Assembly: GCA_947623455.1 (NCBI GenBank)
Contig: OX392538.1
Span: forward strand, 5,456,001 to 5,520,000
Source: Mimachlamys varia
Lineage: Eukaryota > Mollusca > Bivalvia > Pectinida > Pectinidae
Direction: 5' to 3'
DNA: 64,000 nucleotides
Numbering within the stretch: the first letter of the stretch is position 1; the number at the start of each line of letters is the position of its first letter. Position numbers and translations under genes: made by a program. Positions 23,787 to 33,727 of the stretch are shown here, in pieces. The notes under the pieces are model-generated. The model made no database searches, was not told the DNA's origin, and worked only from the letters and a program-made list of their open reading frames with translations.

Positions 23787-24609
23787 TGTAGCGTGGAAAT
23801 ATATTTCACACTTATATGTATCAAATTAGAAATGTTGTAGTTTAGTTGTGTTTTGTTTAGAGTAATATAGTAGTGAGCTAGGTATATGTATACATAGGGT
23901 GTGTATAGGGTGTGTACATGTATGTGTATACACGGGGCAGCAGGGAGCTATGTTTCCATATAAGGAGTTGTTTACATACTGTGTTATCGGGAAGCTGTGT
24001 ATTAGGGACCAGTTTGATTGACAGGTTGCATAAGGCCCGTATAAATATAGTAACAGATTCCTATTTATAACTAGTGTAAGTCACTGCTTTAGCCAATCAG
24101 AGAGAGTGAGGAGCGAGCTCTAACTAGGTCGGAGGAGCGAGAGGAGCAGGGATTAACCAATCAGCGTGAGTGAGGAGCGAGAGAGGAGCCGAATCTAGGT
24201 CGGAGGAGCAGATGTTAGCCAATGAGAATGCAGTATGAAAGTGGTATATAAGGGGTGACAGTAACGAAAACTACAGAGATAAACTTTACTTTGAGAAATA
24301 CTCCACGCAACTTGTGATCGGATTTATGGGATGTACTTAGCGTGTTCTTATAACTACGGAATACATTATGACTGGGAATTATCGCCCGTGGATAGTATGT
24401 GAGACAGTGTGCTTTGGATGCTAAGTGTGTACGTGTTTACTTCTGAATGGGATTTATTTGAACTTTATGTATATGTTGAACTTCATGGATGTGTAAATAA
24501 AACGATGTGAACTTTAGTCTGGTGTTACAGTTGTCCCTGCCGTAGTCAGCTTTCCATCTCGAACTTATATTAATAGCGTCTCGTGTATACCCGAGTGGAT
24601 AACGCTACA
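23787..24609 (+). repeat. 5' LTR
   Basis: 823 bp, starting TGTAGCGT and ending ACGCTACA, an 8-bp terminal inverted repeat with canonical TG...CA. It contains three CCAAT boxes (24093, 24157, 24219), a TATATAAG box at 24245-24252 and an AATAAA at 24496-24501, so U3, R and U5 can be placed in that order. It appears identical to the 3' LTR at every position I compared. Confidence 0.95.
24091..24252 (+). promoter_or_regulatory. LTR promoter: three spaced CCAAT boxes and a TATA box
   Basis: CCAAT at 24093-24097, 24157-24161 and 24219-24223, spaced 64 and 62 bp within a short tandem duplication (GTGAGGAGCGAG and GGTCGGAGGAGC recur), followed by GTATATAAGG at 24244-24253. CCAAT is the NF-Y site and the TATA box would place the start site near 24275-24280. 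The same set occurs in the 3' LTR. Confidence 0.65.
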
Positions 24610-24611
24610 AA

Positions 24612-24629
24612 TGGTGGCAGCGGTGGGAT
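24612..24629 (+). promoter_or_regulatory. Primer binding site complementary to tRNA-Leu
   Basis: TGGTGGCAGCGGTGGGAT begins two bases after the LTR. Its reverse complement ATCCCACCGCTGCCACCA matches the 3' end (with CCA) of animal tRNA-Leu as I know it. First-strand synthesis would start here. Confidence 0.8.
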
Positions 24630-24708
24630 GGAATGTTTCATGGCTACGGCAGCTGGACTTTCGCAGGATTAGACTATTTGGATTTTACATTTGTGATAAT
24701 TTTCCATA

Positions 24709-26007
24709 ATGGATATTCCGGACACACCAAGGAGACCATCTCAGCGTGTGCTTACTTCACCGCGTGTGCGTCGAAATTTAAATTGTGAATTCGATGAGAG
24801 TGAAGTGGAGAATAGCGATGGGTCAAGTAGCCCAGCTTTGGATACACCGGATGTGAGCGATACTCCGCATGTGGGGCAAAGGACTCCGGGAAGTAGTTAT
24901 GAATGTGCGACTTCAAGGGAGAGAACCACTAACTCACGCATAACGGGAAATCAATACAAGGGATTTATTTTGAAATGGATTCTTGTGTTGGGTTGTTTGG
25001 GAAGTTGTGTTGGTATTCTGTACCACAGATACCCCAACCACGTCATCGTCTGTTTCACTAAGGAGTTTATAGTGTTGGGAACTCTTGTGATACTTCTGTT
25101 AATCACATGTTCGCTCATAGTGAAGTTGTTACGGAATCCCATGATGATAGACATGGTGCAAAATATGTCTCAGGGATTAGATGACGGTGTTACTGGTGTA
25201 TTGGAGACGCCCAGTCGTGAATATGGAGAGCTGTCAACCCGGAATGATAACAATTTAAGGAGTTATCAAGTTCCGTTGAAGCGGACATTCAGTGGTACCG
25301 GTAAAGATATATGGAGTGAATATATCCGGTATTTTGAAAATGTAGCTGACCTGAACGGCTGGACACCTGCCCGGACATTGCGTATATTTTTCACTGTATT
25401 GCGTGGTCAAGCTGAGGTGTATGCTTACGGGTTGAATGATACCGTTAAGCAAGACTGGAATACCTTAAAGGATAAAATGGACGATCGTTTTGGACATAAA
25501 TCTATGAAAGAGAGCTATGTGGCTGAGGCTAAATTAAGGAAACGGAAAACAGACGAATCTTACAGAGATTTCGCACAGACTATGGAGGACTTGTACAGAC
25601 GTGCATACCCCTACAACAGAGACTATGTCGAGGAGAGCAGTTTGAAAACTTTCCTTAATAATTGTCACGTGTCGGATAGTTTCCGTTTGTCGGTTAAACG
25701 CATGCGCCCCAAAACACTACAGGAGGCGGTGACAGTTGCCATGCAGGAGGAATATATTCTGTTGGGAGAAAAATGGAACCCTAAGGACCAGAAACGCTCC
25801 GTGTATAACGTGCAAAATACGTCGTCTAATAGTCAGTCCGGAAACGGAAACACTGTAAAGCGTACTACCAAGCAGTCGAAACCGTTAAAGTGTTTTGAGT
25901 GTGGCAGTGAAAAACATTTGAGAAATAAGTGCCTAGATGTTAGAAGAGATTCGAACTCTAACTCAAGAAATGAACTGTCGTTAAACGAGTCCCGGCTGGA
26001 GCAGTAG
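24709..26007 (+). CDS. Gag polyprotein with two predicted membrane segments and a CCHC zinc knuckle
   Basis: 432 residues from ATG 24709, 99 bases after the LTR, to TAG 26007; intact. Order: a Ser/Pro/acidic N-terminus (1-80); two hydrophobic stretches, about 86-105 (FILKWILVLGCLGSCVGILY) and about 119-141 (EFIVLGTLVILLLITCSLIV plus KLL) separated by a short polar loop; a capsid-like Retrotrans_gag region (about 190-355, including WSEYIRYFENVADLNGW and the conserved RGQAEVYAY block); a basic Ser/Asn-rich stretch; and a zinc knuckle C395-x2-C398-x4-H403-x4-C408 for RNA binding. The coat protein packages element RNA. A membrane hairpin before capsid is unusual for Ty3/gypsy Gag, where a matrix region or nothing is expected; it may direct assembly to a membrane. 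Pol is in another frame. Confidence 0.9.
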   Translation: MDIPDTPRRPSQRVLTSPRVRRNLNCEFDESEVENSDGSSSPALDTPDVSDTPHVGQRTPGSSYECATSRERTTNSRITGNQYKGFILKWILVLGCLGSCVGILYHRYPNHVIVCFTKEFIVLGTLVILLLITCSLIVKLLRNPMMIDMVQNMSQGLDDGVTGVLETPSREYGELSTRNDNNLRSYQVPLKRTFSGTGKDIWSEYIRYFENVADLNGWTPARTLRIFFTVLRGQAEVYAYGLNDTVKQDWNTLKDKMDDRFGHKSMKESYVAEAKLRKRKTDESYRDFAQTMEDLYRRAYPYNRDYVEESSLKTFLNNCHVSDSFRLSVKRMRPKTLQEAVTVAMQEEYILLGEKWNPKDQKRSVYNVQNTSSNSQSGNGNTVKRTTKQSKPLKCFECGSEKHLRNKCLDVRRDSNSNSRNELSLNESRLEQ

Positions 26008-26189
26008 GCCGTGCGCCGGCCGAGCAGGAACAGAGGCCTAATACAGGAGAGATACAAAATTCAACTGTACCCAGCGAATCCTGGAGACAAGAAGAAATTG
26101 TACTAAGTGACGCTGAAAACAGGGATACAGAAACAGATTTTTGTGGTGTCATTTCTTCCGCGGGAAACTGCAGACAGGAAGAGAAGAAC

Positions 26190-26640
26190 GACTTACTCGA
26201 AATGAGAGTAAAGAGTGATGCTGCTATGAAAGTGCGCGGTATGGTGGAAGGTACGCCTCTTATCTGTAAAGTCGACACGGAGCGAGACGGACTTTCATCA
26301 CCAACGATACCTACTATAGCATTGAGGGAAAGAATCGTCCTATATTGGAGCCTGCTCGTTCCAAGTTTGAGACCGCCGACGGCAACGAGTTATCGGTGTT
26401 AGGAATGTACGAACGTGGATGTACTAACCGTAATTCCGAGGAATGTGAACAGTTCAGGCAGTTCTTGATAAAGCAACAAACCACATTTGCGGACCCTAAC
26501 GGAAAGATGGGAATAAATTAAAGGATCCTGTGCCATTTAAGGAGGCACCACGGAGAGTACCTATCTACCAAACGTAAAATCTTGGATGAAGAAATAGCCA
26601 AGCTAGAAACAACAGGGATTGATAGAGCGCTTGGAGAGTC
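26190..26640 (+). pseudogene. Protease and pol linker region, frameshifted
   Basis: A retropepsin start is readable up to D-T of the D-T-G active-site triad (codons at 26274-26279). One G then appears to be missing, which moves the following protease sequence to another frame. More frame changes and stops occur before RT, for example a TAA near 26518. Several independent lesions therefore precede RT. Protease could not be made from this copy. Confidence 0.7.
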
Positions 26641-26660
26641 CATGGAGTTCATAACTTGTT

Positions 26661-27647
26661 TTGGTCCAAAAGCGGGATAATTCCTGGAGAGTGTGTGTGG
26701 ATTACCGGCGACTTAATGAGAAAACTATTAAGGATGCCTACCCCATTAGTCGTATTGACGACAATCTGGATGCTTTGTGTGGAGCTAAATGGTTTTCATC
26801 TCTGGATCTCAATGTGGCTTATCATCAGGTGCCTATGAGCGAGGACGACAAAAAGCTGACAGCCTTCGCTACGCCACGAGGTGGATTGTACCAATATAAA
26901 GTGATGGCGTTTGGTTTGACCAACTCCCCGGCCACTTTCTCCAGAATATTAGAGAAAGCGCTGAGTGGATTACAATGGAACATTGCAGTGCTTTATCTGG
27001 ACGACATTATTGTGTACGGGAAGGATTTCTGACAACATTTGGACAACTTGACGGCAGTCTTGGAAAGACTTGACGGTGCCAATTTAAAGTTTAAGGCCAA
27101 GAAGTGTCACTTTTTCTGCAGAGAAGTGACGTTCCTGGGACACGTTGTGTCACAGGATGGTGTCCGAACTGACCCTTCAAAAGTAGAGGCAATATCGAAG
27201 ATGAAAGCGCCAGAGACCGTTTCAGAGTTAAGATCTTTCCTAGGATTAGCGTACTATTACAGGAAGTTTGTTAAAAACTTCGCATTAATAGCGAAGTGTC
27301 TACATGACCTTACAAAGAAAGGTAAATCATGGATGTGGACGGAAGAAAATTCCAGAGCTGAAGGAACGGTTAACCTCAACTCCTATTTTGAGCTATCCAG
27401 ACGTGAACGGGGTAAATTCGTACTTGACACAGATGCCAGAAATTACGCTATAGGAGCAGTGTTGTCACAAGTCCAAGAAGTTGTTATTGCGTACGCCAGT
27501 AGGTTTCTAAGTAAGGCGGAATGCAATTATTGTGTGACCCGGAAAGAGATGCTGGCCGTGATTTTCTTTGTGAAATACTTCCGACATTATCTCATTGGAC
27601 GTGAAATCTTGTTACGGGCGGATCATGGATCGTTGACATGGCTGTAA
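26661..27647 (+). pseudogene. Reverse transcriptase and RNase H domains with an in-frame stop
   Basis: One frame spans the region, interrupted by TGA at 27030-27032. Before it: VDYRRLN, SSLDLNVAYHQVP with the first catalytic Asp, FGLTNSPATFSRIL, and the catalytic YLDD (residues 112-115 from 26661). After it: KKCHFFCREVTFLGHVVS, the RT connection, LRSFLGLAYYYRKFVKNF, and an RNase H-like part with VLDTDARNYAIGAVLSQ, TRKEMLAV and LRADHGSLTWL carrying the acidic residues D130/D132, E170 and D195 counted from 27039. A TAA at 27645 ends the frame, and another stop follows shortly (near 27690). The family assignment to Ty3/gypsy rests on this domain. The catalytic residues remain, so the damage is recent. 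Confidence 0.85.
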
Positions 27648-27689
27648 AAATTCAAGGAACCAGATGGACAGATATGCAGGTGGATATTG

Positions 27690-28233
27690 CCCTGACAGTA
27701 TGAACTGACTGTTAATTTGTGAACATTCCAGGATATTGCACATGTATCTGTGACTTTTATTTTGTGACTATTTTAAAGACCCTCGTGGATTAATACTGAA
27801 CTTTATTCGGAGTAACGGTACGTTCTCCGAATTAATTATATGAATCCGGAGAAGAGACACTTTATGTGAATTGGACATTATCTATTCACGTATTCAAACG
27901 GAATATATAAACACTGTGTAACTTTTAACGATTGACTTTACCATAAAAGCGAACATTACGTTAATATCGTGTGGAACATTTTGTTCCTAGTTGTGATATT
28001 CGATCATTGGATTTATATCGTGATTTGTGTTCACAATATTATGTTTTACGTTATATTTCATTTTAATCATTCATTTGTGATTTAAATATTACCGTGCGAG
28101 TGAGATGATAGTATGAACAGTTTTTAATGCTTCTACATGTATACCTTATTTCGATTTTGTGAAATAGGTAGGTTTTTTTTCTTACTACACTTAAACTTTT
28201 GTCGGAGACAAAAACTTGAAAAGTTGGGGGTAG
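27690..28233 (+). other. Non-coding 3' segment where integrase would be expected, ending in a polypurine tract
   Basis: After RNase H the sequence is AT-rich and codes for nothing; no HHCC zinc finger or DDE region was recognised on any frame. Just upstream of the 3' LTR, AAAAGTTGGGGG (28219-28230) is the polypurine tract for second-strand priming. Roughly 2 kb of integrase sequence has been lost, possibly replaced by 3' UTR. Confidence 0.75.
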
Positions 28234-29056
28234 TGTAGCGTGGAAATATATTTCACACTTATATGTATCAAATTAGAAATGTTGTAGTTTAGTTGTGTTT
28301 TGTTTAGAGTAATATAGTAGTGAGCTAGGTATATGTATACATAGGGTGTGTATAGGGTGTGTACATGTATGTGTATACACGGGGCAGCAGGGAGCTATGT
28401 TTCCATATAAGGAGTTGTTTACATACTGTGTTATCGGGAAGCTGTGTATTAGGGACCAGTTTGATTGACAGGTTGCATAAGGCCCGTATAAATATAGTAA
28501 CAGATTCCTATTTATAACTAGTGTAAGTCACTGCTTTAGCCAATCAGAGAGAGTGAGGAGCGAGCTCTAACTAGGTCGGAGGAGCGAGAGGAGCAGGGAT
28601 TAACCAATCAGCGTGAGTGAGGAGCGAGAGAGGAGCCGAATCTAGGTCGGAGGAGCAGATGTTAGCCAATGAGAATGCAGTATGAAAGTGGTATATAAGG
28701 GGTGACAGTAACGAAAACTACAGAGATAAACTTTACTTTGAGAAATACTCCACGCAACTTGTGATCGGATTTATGGGATGTACTTAGCGTGTTCTTATAA
28801 CTACGGAATACATTATGACTGGGAATTATCGCCCGTGGATAGTATGTGAGACAGTGTGCTTTGGATGCTAAGTGTGTACGTGTTTACTTCTGAATGGGAT
28901 TTATTTGAACTTTATGTATATGTTGAACTTCATGGATGTGTAAATAAAACGATGTGAACTTTAGTCTGGTGTTACAGTTGTCCCTGCCGTAGTCAGCTTT
29001 CCATCTCGAACTTATATTAATAGCGTCTCGTGTATACCCGAGTGGATAACGCTACA
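28234..29056 (+). repeat. 3' LTR
   Basis: 823 bp, TGTAGCGT to ACGCTACA, apparently identical to the 5' LTR over its full length, with the same CCAAT, TATA and AATAAA motifs (AATAAA at 28943-28948). Confidence 0.95.
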
Positions 29057-29145
29057 TATATAACAACATCTGTTTTTTTGAGTCTGGTATAGAGAACTGT
29101 AAAATGTTCTGCACCAGAAATAAACGTATCTATCTTATCTTACTA
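29057..29145 (+). mobile_element. Right part of the retroposon tail split by the LTR element
   Basis: TATATAACAACATCTG, GAGTCTGGTATAGAGAACTG and AGAAATAAAC followed by GTATCTATCTTATCTTA match 23568-23654 with a few substitutions. It joins to 23766-23786 when the LTR element is removed. Confidence 0.75.
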
Positions 29146-31102
29146 AATCCAACTAACATCAATGGAACTACAGTAGACACACTTAAACGTATATTTTCGG
29201 GTGATGGTCCTGCTAAATTTACACATTAAATAAAAATTATATTAATCACGGCATATTGAACCTAGCAAAATTCAAAATGATTGTAAGCGCAAAATACTCC
29301 TAACTCATCAACTGAAATATTACCCGAATATGTACGTGCTATACAGATACAGCGTACAACCACATACAGATGTACTATCGCTGCGGTTAGATTGTTCTTA
29401 CAGTGTGTAATTGTACATTACACATCCTTGTTTACATAAGTAGTGGTAGGGACAATATTTTCTGATGGTATGGGTAATAAAAAATGAAGTCGAAATAAAC
29501 ATCATGAAATAAACATCATTCTTATAATATTTCCAGCTTTTTTCATACACTAAGAAATTACTGTAAAATCTTATACATGTACATGCACTGATTGGCTACG
29601 GTTTACTTCTATAAACCCACAAAGGTGTGAATCCTATGATAAAATGACTAAACTACGGCCCATCCATGAACATTTATTTTTCAAGATCTAATTACAATGA
29701 ACATAACATGATACCTTGTATACAGTGTAAGGTAGTGATACAAATCGTACGTTATAGTCGAGTACAGTTACTATGTAAATAGTGGAAGGACAATAAAGAT
29801 ATGAATCTCTCCATACCGATATCAGATTTAGGATAATTTCTACACTATACCTATAATTACATGCACACCAGTTTTAAAAAAAACGACCTCTCAGCACAAT
29901 GTACAAGTGTCACAGATGGAAACAGGTACGGAGGTAAGAAGGTGCATGAGGTATTGTGATAATAATTAAGCTGGAGGAAATTTAGTACGTATTGTATTGA
30001 TTTTTAATCACGTTTCAAAGTAAATATACACTCTGTCTATAGGGCTACGTCAGTAATCGGTATACCAGGTGGTACCCATCTGTGACGCCTTTGTTATACA
30101 AACCCCCGTGCCTTTAGGAGACCGGGCGTGTCCCTACTGTTTTAGTAGTTTAAATGCAAATTTTTAGAAAGTTAAATGTATTGTATTTGCGACGGTACAT
30201 TGTATAGTGATATAATAATGTTTTTATTTACAGTGTTTTTGAATGATAATTTCACTTTTTTCCCCTAACGTTAACGATTATTTTGTGTACAATGTACCTT
30301 ATGTATTTTCCTTTAACGGAGAACAAATAATGATTTGCTTTATCCCACCTTTGACAGGTGACTAAAAGGTTACAATGCAAAGAGTACGGACAACTCCGTA
30401 CGATAGAACAACATAAAATTTTGAATGAATCATGAAGGATTAATGAAACTTAAGAAAAAATGTCGAACGACATTATGAAAATCAAAATGGTTCGAGGCTA
30501 AAATTCAAATTTAACAAAACAAAAAATACAAAATGTAGCAAGCTTAGTTATCTTGTGTTAGGGTGTCGGGTTAGAACTCAGAGAATGACAACAGACGTTC
30601 TCTCACTTCCAACATTTATTCAAGATGGCGTAACCACGTGTTGCATAATATAAGGGGAGTAACTCTAATAGCCTATATTTTATAGGTAGTAATCTACTAT
30701 CATAATGTTACAGCAAGCATACATTTTCTCACTATTTATCATGAGAACGAGTGCATTCAGTACATGTAAGTACACAGAAATATGACATGTATACACTAAA
30801 CAGAATGTATAGAAACAGAAACGTTTCATGTGCATTATTATAGTTCGATAAAACAGCGACTGTAAATACATGTACATTTGTATGGCGATTCGGACGAATA
30901 AAGCTTAAATAAAGCCATCGATATTTAACAGAGTAAATAAAACTGTCTCTATAAAATGAGTTTACCGACTTCAAAATGTGTTATATTTCCTTGCGGCTTT
31001 GACTTTACTATATTTGTTTTCTTTATTTCTTTAGATCCTTTAAAAGTACGAGTATGTTTACATATTTTATTGTGGTCTTGATACAAAGAACGCTGTCAAG
31101 TC
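29146..31102. other. Non-coding region
   Basis: No gene, repeat or RNA motif supported. Minus-strand frames at 30680-30877 and 30732-30974 overlap one another in AT-rich sequence and have no recognisable motif. Confidence 0.45.
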
Positions 31103-32207
31103 TAGTTTTCTTTAGTCGTTACTGGCTAAACATTGATTAACTGAACCCTTACTGAAGTTTTCTTTAGTCGTTACTGGCTAAACATTGATTAACTGAACCC
31201 TTACTGAAGTTTTCTTTAGTCGTTACTGGCTAAACATTGATTAACTGAACCCTTACTGAAGTTTTCTGTAGTCGTTACTGGCTAAACATTGATTATCTGA
31301 ACCCTTACTGAAGTTTTCGTAAGTCGTTACTGACTAACCATTGACTAACTCAAACCTAACTGAAGTTTTCGTCAGTCGTTACTGACTAACCATTGACTAA
31401 CTGATCCCTAACAGAAGTTTTCCTTAGTCGTTACTGACTAACAATTGACTTACTGAACCCCAACTGAAGTTTTCCTCAATCGTTACTGGCTAACCATTGA
31501 CTAACTAATCCCTAACAGACGTTTTCGTAAGTCGTTACTGACTAACCATTGACTAACTGATCCCTAACAGAAGTTTTCTTCAGTCGATACTGACTAACCA
31601 TTGACTAACGGAACCCTAACTGAAGTTTTCTTTAGTCGTTACTGTCTAACCATTGACTAACTGAACCCTAACTGAAGTTTTCTTTAGTCGTTACCGGCAA
31701 TTCATTGACTAACTGAACCCTAACTAAAGTTTTTTTAGTCGTTTCCGGCTAGCCATTGACTAACTGAACCCTAACTAAAGTTTTTTTAGTCGTTTCCGGC
31801 TATCCATTGACTAACTGAACCCTAGCTGAAGTTTTCTTCAGTCGTTACTGACTAACCGTTGTCTAACAGAACCCTATCTGAAGTTTTCTTCAGTCGTTAC
31901 TGACTAACCGTTGTCTAACGGAACCCTAGCTGAAGTTTTCTTCAGTCGTTACTGACTAACCGTTGTCTAACGGAACCCTAACTGAAGTTTTCGTTAGTCG
32001 ATACTGGCTAACCATTAACTAATTGAACCCTAACTGAAATTTTCGTTAGTCGTTTTCTGACTAACCATTGACTAACTGAACCCTAACTGAAGTTTTCGTT
32101 AGTCATTACTGGCTAACCATTGACTAACTGAACCCTAACTGAAGTTTTCTTTAGTCGTTACTGGCTAACCATTGACTAACTGAACCTTAACTTAAGTTTT
32201 CTTTAGT
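31103..32207. repeat. 52-bp minisatellite
   Basis: About 21 copies of a 52-bp unit with core AGTCGTTACTGGCTAACCAT followed by TGACTAACTGAACCCTAACTGAAG in parts. The first three copies (to about 31260) form a near-identical subgroup; the others vary by point changes and small indels. The unit includes AACCCTAAC, which resembles a telomere hexamer by chance. Confidence 0.93.
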
Positions 32208-32327
32208 CCGTCTGAACACTTTATCATGTTAGAAATAAACTATCTAAGACACACCTCTACATGAAAATATTTTATAAAAACCTCAAAGAGTAAAAAATAA
32301 AATAAATTATTTTTCATTCATTGTAAC
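32208..32327. other. Spacer between array and candidate insertion
   Basis: AT-rich spacer, nothing recognised. Confidence 0.4.
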
Positions 32328-32892
32328 CCTATATCACCTATTATACAGTTAAAGTATGGGGTTGAGGGATATTGAAAATTTCTGGTTTGCCGAGACCAGG
32401 TATATTTCCCGAGGCGAAGACGAGGGAAATAGGCATGGTTGAGGGAAATAAGAAACTTGCTATATCCCTCAACCTCATACCTTAACCGTTTTAATATACC
32501 GATACAAACAAGGATAGTCCTAAGGGCATTTTTATCAAGTGAAGGAATCGTGTCAAGGCCATTCATGATTGCTTAATATAAACAAGAGAAAATGTCGTCT
32601 GCATATAGGTGGCGTGTTCAGTGACAAGCTCCGCCCATCTCTCTAGCCGATAGCCAATCAGTGATCAAGCTCGGCAACAAGCTCCGTCCACCTCTCGTCC
32701 GATTGGCTCGGCGGAAACACACGAGTGCAGGTGTGTTTTATCTCAGTAGGTGTGTTTTAGATCTCAGACTAAAACACAGGCCTAAAACACAGCTAAGCGA
32801 AGTCGAGACAAAAGTGGGGATGTAACCGATTTAACCAGTCAACTTTTATATAGAGTTAATAAAGTAGAGGACACCAATCCTATATCACCTAT
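32328..32892. mobile_element. Candidate insertion of about 537 bp flanked by 14-bp direct repeats, with internal foldback
   Basis: CCTATATCACCTAT stands at 32328-32341 and again at 32879-32892. Inside, GTATGGGGTTGAGGGATAT (32356-32374) is inverted relative to ATATCCCTCAACCTCATAC (about 32462-32480), so the left part folds back, and the right part carries CACACG, TGTGTTTTA and similar short runs. No coding capacity is evident; a minus-strand frame at 32318-32566 crosses the left boundary. It could be a MITE or SINE; 14 bp is long for a DNA transposon duplication. Confidence 0.45.
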
Positions 32893-33034
32893 ACCTTAAT
32901 TTGACACCAAGGATATCCTTTAACTTATATCCCGGAAAGGATATAAGTCGGAAAGGAGTAACAATAGATTGAAATTTCCAGCGAAATATTCAGCCGAAAT
33001 ACTTCATACCATAAAACAGATCGTAATGTCAAAT
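32893..33034. other. Spacer before the 42-bp array
   Basis: No features recognised. Confidence 0.4.
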
Positions 33035-33727
33035 TCTTATAGCTGTATTCAAAAGAAGTATGTGAAACATCATATAATTTATTACTGTACTCAAAACTGA
33101 GTCTGTGTAACATCCTATTCTTTATTAGTGTACGAAAATGAAGTCGATGTAACATCATATACTTTATAACTGTATTTATAGTAAGTCTGCGAAAAATTTA
33201 TTTTATAATTATATTCAAATGTAGGTCTGGGGAACATCATATATTTTTTTAACTGTACTCAAAAAAGGTCTGCGAAACATCATATACTTTATAACTGTAC
33301 TCAAACTGAGTCTGTGGAACATCATATACTTTATAATTGTGCTCAAACTGAGTCTGTAGAACATCATATACTTTATAACTGTACTCAAACTGAGTCTGTG
33401 GAACATCATATACTTTATAACTGTGCTCAAACTGAGTCTTTGGAACATCATATACTTTATAACTGTACTCAAACTGAGTCTTTGGAACATCATATACTTT
33501 ATAACTGTACTCAAACTGAGTCTGTAGAACATCATATACTTTATAACTGTGCTCAAACTGAGTCTGTAGAACATCATATACTTTATAACTGTACTCAAAC
33601 TGAGTCTTTGGAACATCATATACTTTATAACTGTACTCAAACTGAGTCTGTAGAACATCATATACTTTATAACTGTGCTCAAACTGAGTCTGCGAAACAT
33701 CATATACTTTATAACTGTGCTCAAATA
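33035..33727. repeat. 42-bp minisatellite, diverged left edge and homogeneous right part
   Basis: About 16 copies of a 42-bp unit with core GAACATCATATACTTTATAA. Copies before about 33270 carry many substitutions and indels, while those from 33270 to 33720 differ mainly at a few sites (CTGTACTC/CTGTGCTC, TCTGTAG/TCTGTGG/TCTTTGG). The period is a multiple of three, so open frames exist on both strands as 14-residue repeats; these are by-products. Confidence 0.93.

Larger units (their letters stand above)
23787..29056 (+). mobile_element. Ty3/gypsy-type LTR retrotransposon, 5,270 bp, no integrase
   Basis: Two LTRs of 823 bp bound the element. Order inside: primer binding site, gag, damaged protease-RT-RNase H region, a 3' non-coding segment and a polypurine tract. 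The Pol order seen (PR, RT, RH) and the RT signature fit Ty3/gypsy, but an integrase region is missing, so class is based on the RT/RH sequence. Flanks read TATATA on both sides (23781-23786 and 29057-29062), compatible with a 4- or 6-bp target duplication but ambiguous in TA-rich DNA. Identical LTRs point to a very recent insertion. Confidence 0.93.

Noticed and set aside
31103..32207. Interstitial telomere repeat
   Set aside because: AACCCTAAC occurs once per 52-bp unit, not as tandem hexamers; the match is part of a longer unrelated unit.
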